From: Gracilimonas sp031581265
GTDB lineage: Bacteria > Bacteroidota > Rhodothermia > Balneolales > Balneolaceae
Length of the DNA: 22,539 nt
Direction of reading: 5' to 3'
Assembly: GCF_031581265.1 (NCBI RefSeq)
Contig: NZ_JAVLBQ010000042.1
Coordinates: 1 to 22,539, forward strand
Shown here: positions 1 to 8,351 of the stretch, one piece after another
Numbering within the stretch: position 1 is the stretch's first letter
Layout: each line of letters starts with the position of its first letter
Translations under genes and position numbers: made by a program
The notes under the pieces: model-generated
Database searches by the model: none
What the model saw: only the letters and a program-made list of their open reading frames with translations
What the model was told of the DNA's origin: nothing

Positions 1-153
1 AGTGCCAATAATAGAATAATGCCGGGTGGCGAACATGCCTGGGATTTGCTCAGTGCATCCAATCAGAATTTAACGACCGGTTTGTACTTATATACCGTTT
101 ATAATAAAGATACCGGCGAAGTTCAGCGCGGTAAATTTGCCGTTATCAAATAA
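1..153 (+). CDS. 3' end of a secreted/surface protein gene (partial)
   Basis: The window opens inside an open frame that reads 50 residues and stops at TAA 151-153. The last residues read TGLYLYTVYNKDTGEVQRGKFAVIK. A 'GLYLYTV..K.TGE.Q.GKFAVIK' ending is the kind of short C-terminal beta-strand tail found on large secreted proteins of Balneolota/Rhodothermota (family recollection, not a search). The gene ends 33 bp before the next one on the same strand, so it is probably part of the same envelope locus. The domains that would define its function lie upstream of the window, so no function is assigned. The frame itself is certain only as the sole open one leading to a sensible protein ending next to the following gene. 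Confidence 0.6.
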   Translation, partial: SANNRIMPGGEHAWDLLSASNQNLTTGLYLYTVYNKDTGEVQRGKFAVIK

Positions 154-186
154 TATTATTCCTACTAAATCTAAAACAAGGAAACC

Positions 187-2727
187 ATGAAACACTTATA
201 CAAACTGATAGCTTTAGCAATTGTATTGGTATGGACGGTTGAGCCCTTAGTGGCCCAGCAAGAAGTTACCGTGCGAGATTTGAATACTTATGATGAGACT
301 ATAACCGATCAAAATGACTTGACAGGTCATCCGTTAGTTGGCGAAGAGGTGACTTTTGATGCCATAGTAGTGGCATATCCACGTAACTCAGGATTGGCTA
401 CTCCGGATGATGGAGACTCCGGTGGAGAACCTGGGCGAATTCACCTATTCGTAACGGATGTGAATGCCGCCGATATGGGTAGAGAAGGGATGTCTATGCA
501 GCTCGTTGTTGAAGGTGCACAACAGAGAACGCTCGAAAGTTTAGACAGAGGTGATGTTATTGAAATAGTGGGTGAGCTTACTTTCTTTGGAGTTGAAAGT
601 CAGTTTTCCGCTTCAGATGTAGTAAGACTGGGTAATGCCAATATTGATCCGCAATATGAGAACTTATTGCCTTTGTTAGATCCCATTGAGTTGAGTATTT
701 CAGATTTAAACCAATCAGTTGATGGAAGAGAAAATACGTGGATTGAAGAGCAGTATTCAAAATATATTCACACGTATGTGAAGTTTACCGGAGCTGAAGT
801 TAATAACCGACAAGCTGGACAGCCTGGAAATAGGCCATGGTTTATCCTTACCGATGGCAATGCAAGGATGATGAGCAGTGATATTTCTCTTAGATACAGA
901 AATGATGCAAGAGCCCCAGATGTTCCAAACTTGTTGGATTGGGGGTATGGATTTTTAGTTGTTGAAGATGGAGGAGTAGCAGATACTGTCTTAAGTTTGG
1001 ATTATAATTACAGGCGTTTTGAAGAGGATTTGGATGGAATATTTAACCCTCCGGCCCCGGGTTCTGTTGTAAATGCCTCAGGGTTTATTGTTTTAGATAC
1101 CTTTGACCCGGATAATGTAGATGCCAGCACTACTGAACGATCGTTCAGAATTGTACCCTGGGAAGATGGAATTCGCTGGACTTCTGATGGTGTTATATGG
1201 AATGAAGATGAAACTGAAATACTGAATAGAACAACACAAGGTATCCCAAATGATTTAGTTGTTCAGGGATTCGCCCCTACCTTGGATCAACTTTCTATAT
1301 CTCCTGAAGTTGTTACTTCCTCTGATCAGGCAACTATAAGTGTTGATGTTCTGAAGCCTGAAGCTGACTATACGGTAAAAAGTGTACAGTTATCTTATTC
1401 AGCGTATCCATATACCGCTGAAAGTGGTGACACAACAACCGTTGATATGACCGCAAATGGAGATACTTATACATTTACCTTTGATAGTTTCGACTCTTTT
1501 ACAACCGTTGATTACACTATTAATGCAGTCACGGAAACGCCGGAAGGAGTAGAAACTTCTGCCTCTGAAAGCGGTAGCTTTACGATTGAAAGTACTACTC
1601 AAACAGCTCCGGTTACTTTTTCTCCGGACGCAAGTGAGAGTTATGTCAATTCCGTAACAGTTAGCTTGAGCTCTCCATCTGCTGATGCTACGATCTATTA
1701 TACATTAGACGGAACCGACCCGGATGAAAGTTCTACCGAATACACACAAGCTTTAGAATTAACAGAGTCTGCGACTATTAGAGCTGTTGCTAAAAGTGCG
1801 GAATTAGAGATGAGTCCAGTTAATGAAAGAACGTATACGGTTGAGATACAAACGACGGAAACGTCTTCACTTGCAACTATCCGTGATGGAAATAATGATG
1901 AAAATTATACCTACACGGGAGAAGCTGTTGTTACATTTGCAACTTCAAACCGTAACCAAATTTTCTTGATGGATGATTCAGGAGGATTATTAATTGATGA
2001 TAATCCAAATGTTATTGTATCTGAGTATTCTGCGGGTGATATCATGACGAACGTACGCGGTGACCTAGGCTCTTTTGGAGGTATTTCGCAGCTCCTGCCA
2101 TCAGCTGACCCCGGTGCACCGACAAGTACATCTGAAATTGAATCACCGGTTGTAACACTTTCTGAGATTGATATTGATCAGCATCAATCCATGTTGGTTC
2201 GAATAAATGATGTGCAATTCCAGGAAACAGGAACTTTCGAATCCGGTGAAAATTATGATCTTACAGATTCATCACTTTCTGAAGGTGAAACCGTAGTATT
2301 CCGCACCCAATTCAGTGATGTCAACTACATTGGGCAAGATATTCCGGAGGGACCAATTAGTATAAAAGTACTTGTTGGAGCCTACTTTGGGACCAAACAG
2401 CTTTATGCCAGATTCGCAAGTGACTTTGAATTAGCTACTTCTAACGAAGTGGATGAATTACCTCAGGAATTTGCTTTGGAGCAAAACTATCCAAACCCAT
2501 TCAACCCCACAACAGTTATTCGATACTCTGTAGCTGATGTAGCAAACGTGAAGCTGCAAGTATTTGACGTATTGGGTAGAAAAGTAGCCACCTTGGTAAA
2601 TGAAGTTAAAACTCCGGGTGCCTATACTGTAAACTTCGATGCGGGTAACTTAAGCAGTGGAGCTTATTTCTATAGAATTGATGCCGGTGACTTCAGTACC
2701 ATCAAAAAAATGATGTTGATCAAGTAA
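187..2727 (+). CDS. T9SS-sorted multidomain secreted protein with OB-fold-like and chitobiase-C-like modules
   Basis: This 846-aa exported protein starts at ATG 187, preceded by an AAGGA Shine-Dalgarno six bases upstream. Residues 1-24 form a signal peptide ending at VAQ. The last ~80 residues are a T9SS type A sorting domain: the motif NYPNPFNP sits near residues 766-773, followed by the usual 'VFDVLGRKVATLVNE...GAYFYRIDAGDFSTIKKMMLIK'. Such tails send proteins through the outer membrane by type IX secretion. Around residues 474-550 lies a chitobiase/beta-hexosaminidase C-terminal-like module with IYYTLDGTDPD at about 503-513. Residues ~560-700 (SLATIRDGNN... FLMDDSGGLLIDD) look like the OB-fold domains found beside extracellular nucleases and lamin-tail proteins. 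Residues ~25-150 and ~165-310 have similar strand patterns (DVIEIVGELTFF; YVKFTGAEV). No catalytic motif was recognised. Function is unknown; a binding or adhesive role is inference. Confidence 0.88.
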   Translation: MKHLYKLIALAIVLVWTVEPLVAQQEVTVRDLNTYDETITDQNDLTGHPLVGEEVTFDAIVVAYPRNSGLATPDDGDSGGEPGRIHLFVTDVNAADMGREGMSMQLVVEGAQQRTLESLDRGDVIEIVGELTFFGVESQFSASDVVRLGNANIDPQYENLLPLLDPIELSISDLNQSVDGRENTWIEEQYSKYIHTYVKFTGAEVNNRQAGQPGNRPWFILTDGNARMMSSDISLRYRNDARAPDVPNLLDWGYGFLVVEDGGVADTVLSLDYNYRRFEEDLDGIFNPPAPGSVVNASGFIVLDTFDPDNVDASTTERSFRIVPWEDGIRWTSDGVIWNEDETEILNRTTQGIPNDLVVQGFAPTLDQLSISPEVVTSSDQATISVDVLKPEADYTVKSVQLSYSAYPYTAESGDTTTVDMTANGDTYTFTFDSFDSFTTVDYTINAVTETPEGVETSASESGSFTIESTTQTAPVTFSPDASESYVNSVTVSLSSPSADATIYYTLDGTDPDESSTEYTQALELTESATIRAVAKSAELEMSPVNERTYTVEIQTTETSSLATIRDGNNDENYTYTGEAVVTFATSNRNQIFLMDDSGGLLIDDNPNVIVSEYSAGDIMTNVRGDLGSFGGISQLLPSADPGAPTSTSEIESPVVTLSEIDIDQHQSMLVRINDVQFQETGTFESGENYDLTDSSLSEGETVVFRTQFSDVNYIGQDIPEGPISIKVLVGAYFGTKQLYARFASDFELATSNEVDELPQEFALEQNYPNPFNPTTVIRYSVADVANVKLQVFDVLGRKVATLVNEVKTPGAYTVNFDAGNLSSGAYFYRIDAGDFSTIKKMMLIK

Positions 2728-2751
2728 CCGCATAAATACATATAAAACTAA

Positions 2752-2781
2752 GTGAGGAAAATGCTTCGGCATTTTCCTCAC
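2752..2781 (+). terminator. 13-bp TTCG-loop hairpin (terminator/attenuator)
   Basis: Left arm 2752-2764 (GTGAGGAAAATGC), loop TTCG at 2765-2768, and right arm 2769-2781 (GCATTTTCCTCAC) make a perfect 13-bp stem closed by a C-TTCG-G tetraloop. It starts 24 bp after the stop of the T9SS-sorted gene and is followed by a T-rich stretch (CTTTATTTACTT). It could end transcription, attenuate it, or protect the upstream mRNA. The downstream gene has no space for its own promoter after the hairpin, so partial read-through is likely (inference). Confidence 0.75.
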
Positions 2782-2796
2782 CTTTATTTACTTAAC

Positions 2797-4365
2797 ATGC
2801 TCAGACCTTTTGTTTTACTATTATTTCTGTTAAGCTTTATGTTGATTTCCTGCGACAGTGGGATACAAGGAAGCTTTTCTGATAATCAACCGCCTACTAC
2901 TTCATTAACTGTAGAAGAAATTAACTTACCGGAAGGTGAGCGGTTATTGAGTCAGGTTAACATATCATGGTGGGGAGATGACCCTGATGGATATGTAGCA
3001 GGATATGAATTTTATATTGGTGATGTAACACAAGCCACAGCTGAGGATTGGAATTTCACCGAAAAAACGGATAGCACTTTTATTTTACCTATCCCGGAAG
3101 GTAATACCGATGCAGATGTGGAATTTACGGTAAGGGCAGTTGATAACGAGGAAGCAAGAGACCCGGAGCCTCCAAGCCTCACATTTCCGATACGAAATAC
3201 AGCTCCGGTTATTCAATTTACTAACAATGAAACACCCCCTGATACTACCTACAGAATTGTAAGTTTTGGGTTCACTCCTTCAGATCCGGATGGTGATGCG
3301 AATTTAAATCGTGTAGAAATTGCCTTAAACGACACCACTTCGGCAGATAGCTGGAAAGAACTTAGCGTAGAGGCCAATTTTATCACTCTTAGAATAGACG
3401 ACACTATTGATTCTCCCACGGCACAAATATTATTGGGTCGATCAGCATCTGAGTCGAGTATGATGTTTAATACCGTAAATGTTAATGGGGATAACGAGTT
3501 TCATGTACGAGCCATTGACAATGCAGGCGCCGTTAGTGACGTTAAAACGTATGAGTGGTATGTGAAAGAACAAACCTCTAACATCTTATTCTTAAATGAC
3601 TACTTCGGTACGAATACCGATGAAAGAGGAAACTTCCACTTAAGCCTTCTTGAACAAGTAGGTATTTCAGAAGTAGATTATATGGATATTTCTGATGGGC
3701 AGGTATTAGGAGGAACAAGAGTTCCGCTCTCTTCTGCATTTCCTGATCGATCACTTGCAGATCCTACCATTAATATGATGCTTGCTGAATGGGATTATAT
3801 TTATTGGATCTCCGACGACTTAGATCGAAACATCGGTTATGCTCTTGAGTTGACAGATGAATTTTTTGCCCAGGGCGGAAAAATGTTTATCAATATCCCA
3901 ATAGAATATCTGTCGGACCGGAATTCACTGTTTCAGTTTTTACCATTCCGTGAAGTGGCCCAAGAGCCTTCTATGCCTCGCAGAAGTCCAACTTTCGAAA
4001 TAAAGCGTTGTTCAGAGATTCAGTCATCAGATGAAATCTCACTGGATATAAATCTAAGATTAAACCGACCAATATTCCCGGCAAACCCGATTGTCCCTTT
4101 TAATGAATCTATAAGTTTATTTAGAGCTGATTTCGGTCTTATACTTCGAAACCCTACTACTAGAGGGGACTATGAAGGCATTGATTTGGTTTCAACAATG
4201 AATCCGGATCAGAGTATTGTGTATTTCGGTATTGACCTGAGCAATTTCACAAACGTAAATGATAATCCTTGTGAAGATCCTGATACGGACGAACCACTTC
4301 CTCCAAGTGATTTGGAAGGATTAATTGAATTTTTGACCATAGAAACATTGGGTTTTGAACAATGA
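2797..4365 (+). CDS. Outer-membrane-type lipoprotein with two Ig/FN3-like domains and a C-terminal alpha/beta domain
   Basis: From ATG 2797 the product is 522 aa. The longer frame begins at GTG 2752, but its first 10 codons are the arms of a perfect hairpin. Starting at 2797 gives a clean lipoprotein signal: MLRPF, a leucine-rich core, then lipobox LISC with the lipidated Cys at residue 19. Two Ig/FN3-like domains follow: about 32-135 (SWWGDDPDGYVAGYEFYI ... FTVRAVDNEE) and about 140-255 (FGFTPSDPDGD ... FHVRAIDNAGAVSD). The remainder (ILFLNDYFG..., DYIYWISDDL, FFAQGGKMFINIP) resembles a glutamine-amidotransferase-like alpha/beta fold of the kind seen in secreted proteins of this phylum. No catalytic Cys-His pair was recognised, so it is probably non-enzymatic. 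Its stop overlaps the next gene's start (ATGA), implying translational coupling to the TonB-dependent receptor. The specific partner and ligand are unknown. Confidence 0.82.
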   Translation: MLRPFVLLLFLLSFMLISCDSGIQGSFSDNQPPTTSLTVEEINLPEGERLLSQVNISWWGDDPDGYVAGYEFYIGDVTQATAEDWNFTEKTDSTFILPIPEGNTDADVEFTVRAVDNEEARDPEPPSLTFPIRNTAPVIQFTNNETPPDTTYRIVSFGFTPSDPDGDANLNRVEIALNDTTSADSWKELSVEANFITLRIDDTIDSPTAQILLGRSASESSMMFNTVNVNGDNEFHVRAIDNAGAVSDVKTYEWYVKEQTSNILFLNDYFGTNTDERGNFHLSLLEQVGISEVDYMDISDGQVLGGTRVPLSSAFPDRSLADPTINMMLAEWDYIYWISDDLDRNIGYALELTDEFFAQGGKMFINIPIEYLSDRNSLFQFLPFREVAQEPSMPRRSPTFEIKRCSEIQSSDEISLDINLRLNRPIFPANPIVPFNESISLFRADFGLILRNPTTRGDYEGIDLVSTMNPDQSIVYFGIDLSNFTNVNDNPCEDPDTDEPLPPSDLEGLIEFLTIETLGFEQ

Positions 4366-7304
4366 GAATATTTAAAAAAACCTGCCTATTAGTATTTCTT
4401 CTGACTATTGCCGGCGCTTCGTCGCTGTTTGCACAAAACGAAACCGGCACGCTGGAAGGAACAATTACCGACAAAGATGACGGCGAAACGCTGATTGGGG
4501 TAAATGTCATTATAAGAGGAACCAGTTTTGGTACGGCCTCAAACTTAGATGGCGACTACACCATAAGAAATATTCGCCCCGGAGAGTACACCATCGAATT
4601 CAGGTATATTGGGTATGAACGGATCCTCATTACAGGAGTAAATATAGAAGGGGGCGAAACAACGGAATTAGATGTTGAAATGGGGGTTCAGGCTATTACA
4701 TCTGATGAAGAAGTAACCGTAATTGGTGAAAAACCCATTTTCGATGTAGAACAATCATCGACATCTACAAGAGTAAGTCGTGAACAAATAGCTGCGGCCC
4801 CGGTTCAAAAAGTAGAAGATATTGTAGGAAATACAGCAGGAGTTATTAAAGATCCAACCGGGTTATATATTCGCGGAGGTAGGGCTAATGAAACCGGTTA
4901 TGTTGTTGATGGTGTTTCTGCTCAGGATCCCCTTGCCGGCACAGGTTTTGGGTTAGATTTGGGCTCCAATGCCTACTCTAATGTAGAAGTAACCACCGGT
5001 GGAGTAGATGTGGAACATGGAAATCTTACTTCAGGGGTTGTAACGGTTCAAACAAGAGACGGCGGTGAGAATTATTCAGGAAGTTTTTCCCATAAACGAG
5101 ATAATCCGGGCCGAATGACTGCAACACAGTCCAACTTTTTTACCGATAATTACGAATTGACTCTTGGCGGTCCACTACCCATTACCAAAGATTTACTGCC
5201 AGCCCTTGGATTAGATATTCCCGGCGAGATGTACTTTTTTATGACCGGACAGGTGAGTTTATCCAACGAGTTTACAAGAAACAGTGCCGATCAGGTTAAA
5301 ACCTCATTAATAGATAATACTATGTGGTCTCCCCGGCAGGACAACCGCTGGAATGGGATGATGAAGCTGACGTATAAGATTAAGTCCGGTATGAGAATGG
5401 AAGCGGCTTATCAGCGCTCCATGTCTATCAACCAAAACACTCGGATGCTTCAAATTATCGGTGATAATGCACAGATACGTCCGGGATATCAGTTCTTCTT
5501 TGAACAGAATTTAGATAATGCCAATTCATATGCGCACGACAGCAGGTTGGCTTATATAAAATGGACGCACGCACTTTCAGGTAAAACGTTTTATGATGTG
5601 CAATTTAGTCGGTTGTTTACAAGGCTAAGGGCTGATGCCAACGGAAGAAATTGGAGACCTGAAGTTGTTGACGGAGAATTTGATGCTCAAAGTATTGTCG
5701 TATACCCAGTAACCCCATTCCCTGGTGGAGAAGATTTCAACTATGTACTCCCCGGTCCGGGTTTAGCTAACAATGGAGGCCTCGCATCACTTTGGCACGA
5801 TCATTATGCCGAAGAATATACGCTGAGATCCAATTTCACCACCTTTTTTGCGGGTGAAACAAACCGATTGCGCTTAGGGTTAGAAATGAAGTTTATGGAA
5901 TATCAGTGGATTGATATTACACGTCCTTGGGTGGGAGCTCCAATTCAGGTAGGTGAAAATGAATTTACGGAAACATCCAGATTAGGTGCGAGTTCAGATA
6001 TCTGGAACGTGAGTCCGGCCCGTGGTGCACTTTATTTAAGTGATCAGATCCGCTATCAGGGATTGATTGCCAACCTTGGCCTCCGCTATGAATATTGGTT
6101 TCCCGGAGCATATGTCGATAACTTTGTGAATGATCCGCTTTCACCAATTCCGGATGCAGTAAGGGAAGATTATAAATCCAGCACCAATAAGTTATTTGGT
6201 AATCGTTTCAAAATGCGATTGTTGCCAAGGGTAAATGTGTCCTTCCCGGTAAGAGAAAATATGGTGATGTATTTTAACTACACCCATAAATCTAAGTTAC
6301 CTCACCCCACATACCTTTATGCCGGATTGAATCCATTTTACCAAGATCGATCGTTTTTATCTGATTTAGGGAATCCAAATTTAGATCCTGAAGTAGATAT
6401 TTCCTATGAGCTCGGTTTTCGATATCAGCTAAGTTCCAACGATGCTTTAAATATCAATGCGTTTTGGAGTGATAAGTATGACTTTATTACCGCAGAAAGA
6501 ATCATCATTCCTGATGCAACAGGCAGAGATACAGAACGAACCTTCCGGGTAAATGGTGACTTTGCCAGGGTGAGAGGAGTAGAAGTGTCATACATCAAGA
6601 GGTACAGCCACTTTTTACAGGGTAATATTAGTGCTACCTACTCGCGAGCCGAAGGTCTAAGTTCTACCTCAAATGATGCCTTAGATGATATTATATCAGG
6701 TGGACAAGATATCGGTAATAACATCGAGACTCCGCTTGCGTGGGATCGTCCCTTTGATATAAAAGGAAGTGTAATTTTTGACTGGGACAGAGATAATGGG
6801 CTGTTTGGTATCGATGCGTTCAACAAATTCAGAGCATATCTCTCCGGAACCTTTAGAAGTGGTTTGCGATATACCCCAATGATTTATCGGGGGCAGGAAC
6901 GTAATCCCGTAACAGGAGAAGAAAACTGGCGGCCTATCTACGAACGAGATCCCGACCCGAATGCACGATATTCCGAAATCGGTGAACCATGGCTGATGTT
7001 TGATTTCAACTTCCAGAAGTGGTTTGAAATTAACAACACACGAATAGTGGCAACACTTGAAGTAACGAATTTATTTAACAATCAGAATCCTGCAATCATT
7101 AACCCGGTTACAGGAAAAGCATATAAATCTGATTATCCAAGTGACCCTACCGTACTTCGTGGCAACTCAAATTACGATGTACCATCTAACGTTAGAGACC
7201 CGAGATACGAAGATCCACGAGATAATAATATTCCAGCCTATGCTAATCCTGCAAACTTCCTGCAGCAGCGACATATAATGTTTGGATTAGCTATTAATTT
7301 TTGA
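4362..7304 (+). CDS. TonB-dependent receptor with carboxypeptidase-regulatory-like N-terminal domain
   Basis: This is a 980-aa outer-membrane receptor. The signal peptide is residues 1-25 (ends SLFAQ). Residues ~29-107 form a carboxypeptidase-regulatory-like beta-sandwich (GTLEGTITDKDDGETLIGVNVIIRGT..., NLDGDYTIRNIRPGEYTI). A TonB-box-like strand EEVTVIGEKP lies near 116-125. The plug follows at about 138-235 (GLYIRGGRANETGYVVDGVSAQDP; SNVEVTTGGVDVEHGNLTSGVVTVQT). The rest is a large beta-barrel ending in the terminal aromatic typical of outer-membrane barrels (MFGLAINF). Family knowledge: such proteins import ligands using TonB energy, though some relatives act with secreted or surface partners. 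No SusD follows. Instead the gene is sandwiched by a 4-nt overlap with a lipoprotein gene and by a PorV/PorQ-family gene. That suggests it works in a multi-part surface complex. Its substrate cannot be told from sequence. Confidence 0.92.
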   Translation: MRIFKKTCLLVFLLTIAGASSLFAQNETGTLEGTITDKDDGETLIGVNVIIRGTSFGTASNLDGDYTIRNIRPGEYTIEFRYIGYERILITGVNIEGGETTELDVEMGVQAITSDEEVTVIGEKPIFDVEQSSTSTRVSREQIAAAPVQKVEDIVGNTAGVIKDPTGLYIRGGRANETGYVVDGVSAQDPLAGTGFGLDLGSNAYSNVEVTTGGVDVEHGNLTSGVVTVQTRDGGENYSGSFSHKRDNPGRMTATQSNFFTDNYELTLGGPLPITKDLLPALGLDIPGEMYFFMTGQVSLSNEFTRNSADQVKTSLIDNTMWSPRQDNRWNGMMKLTYKIKSGMRMEAAYQRSMSINQNTRMLQIIGDNAQIRPGYQFFFEQNLDNANSYAHDSRLAYIKWTHALSGKTFYDVQFSRLFTRLRADANGRNWRPEVVDGEFDAQSIVVYPVTPFPGGEDFNYVLPGPGLANNGGLASLWHDHYAEEYTLRSNFTTFFAGETNRLRLGLEMKFMEYQWIDITRPWVGAPIQVGENEFTETSRLGASSDIWNVSPARGALYLSDQIRYQGLIANLGLRYEYWFPGAYVDNFVNDPLSPIPDAVREDYKSSTNKLFGNRFKMRLLPRVNVSFPVRENMVMYFNYTHKSKLPHPTYLYAGLNPFYQDRSFLSDLGNPNLDPEVDISYELGFRYQLSSNDALNINAFWSDKYDFITAERIIIPDATGRDTERTFRVNGDFARVRGVEVSYIKRYSHFLQGNISATYSRAEGLSSTSNDALDDIISGGQDIGNNIETPLAWDRPFDIKGSVIFDWDRDNGLFGIDAFNKFRAYLSGTFRSGLRYTPMIYRGQERNPVTGEENWRPIYERDPDPNARYSEIGEPWLMFDFNFQKWFEINNTRIVATLEVTNLFNNQNPAIINPVTGKAYKSDYPSDPTVLRGNSNYDVPSNVRDPRYEDPRDNNIPAYANPANFLQQRHIMFGLAINF

Positions 7305-7312
7305 TCATAATA

Positions 7313-8344
7313 ATGATGCAGTTGAATAAAAATAAATGTAAGAGAAGCATAGGTAAAATCTTAGCCATTGGATTGTTTTTGATTTTACCGGTATCTGATG
7401 TAGCTATCGCTCAGGGTATATTTCCAAGTTTAGGAAGTTCCCGTTCAGGTACCTCCGGATTTCAGTTTTTAAAGATTAATGTAGATGCCCGCTCTGCAGC
7501 CATGGCGCAATCCAATGTTGCTGCCGCAAATGATGGATCGTCATTGTACTTCAACCCTGCGCTGGCAGTTCAGCTTGATAATTCTCAAATGTACGTAGGG
7601 CATACCGCATACATTGCTGATATCTCCCACAACTTTGTGAGTTATGTTCATAAAAAGAATCAAATAGCTTTTGGTGGTTCTCTCATGTATTTGGATTCCG
7701 GTGAGATGGAAGAAACCAACGAGTTTAATCCTTTTGGAACCGGGCGTACATTTAGAACCGTACACATGGCGGCTGGATTGTCGTTTTCACAACAGTTATC
7801 AAACTTGTTCAGCTATGGTGTTACTACTAAATATGTGGAAGAAAAAATTGAGGAAGTACAGCTCAGAACCGTGGTTTTTGATATTGGTTTTTACTACGAG
7901 GTAGGTTTAACGGGACTGAGATTTTCTGTCGGGCTAAATAACTTTGGATTAGACTCCAGCCCCAGCGGCGAAACAACACGACAAACACAGAACGGTCCCG
8001 TCACAGAAGATGAATTTGAAGACGTCTCACCTCCCTCCATGTTTTTAATAGGTGCGGCTTACGATGCCTACAGTAATGAAAACTGGGATGTGTTGGTTAC
8101 CGGACAGTTGACGAATCCAAGTGACAATTCTGAACGTTTCAGCCTGGGAACAGAAGTAACCTACCTGGAGAAATTTATTCTGCGCACCGGCTATGAATTT
8201 GGAACAGATGAAGCCATTCTGCCAAGTGCAGGTGTCGGTTTTAAATTGCCGGTTTTTGAAAAAGATATTGCTATCGACTACGGTTTCACTACCCGAGACA
8301 GGCTCGGAAGTATTCACCGTATAGCACTAAAATTTAATTTGTGA
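7313..8344 (+). CDS. PorV/PorQ-family outer-membrane beta-barrel protein
   Basis: The product is 343 aa from ATG 7313. The frame is open back to a TTG at 7301 that overlaps the receptor stop, but an ATG-ATG pair at 7313/7316 follows and gives a better signal peptide (cut near AIAQ, residue 34). The mature N-terminus is the hallmark of the PorV/PorQ family: GTSGFQFLKINVDARSAAMAQSNVAAANDGSSLYFNPA, near residues 45-82. Transmembrane beta-strands follow (AFGGSLMYLDSGEME, MAAGLSFSQQL, FSVGLNNFG) and the chain ends IHRIALKFNL. PorV is the outer-membrane shuttle that carries T9SS cargo from the translocon to the attachment machinery; PorQ-like relatives have related roles. This copy lies in an operon with a T9SS-tailed protein gene, so a cargo-specific role is plausible. 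It could equally be a structural porin of the same fold. Confidence 0.85.
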   Translation: MMQLNKNKCKRSIGKILAIGLFLILPVSDVAIAQGIFPSLGSSRSGTSGFQFLKINVDARSAAMAQSNVAAANDGSSLYFNPALAVQLDNSQMYVGHTAYIADISHNFVSYVHKKNQIAFGGSLMYLDSGEMEETNEFNPFGTGRTFRTVHMAAGLSFSQQLSNLFSYGVTTKYVEEKIEEVQLRTVVFDIGFYYEVGLTGLRFSVGLNNFGLDSSPSGETTRQTQNGPVTEDEFEDVSPPSMFLIGAAYDAYSNENWDVLVTGQLTNPSDNSERFSLGTEVTYLEKFILRTGYEFGTDEAILPSAGVGFKLPVFEKDIAIDYGFTTRDRLGSIHRIALKFNL

Positions 8345-8351
8345 TTTTTTT

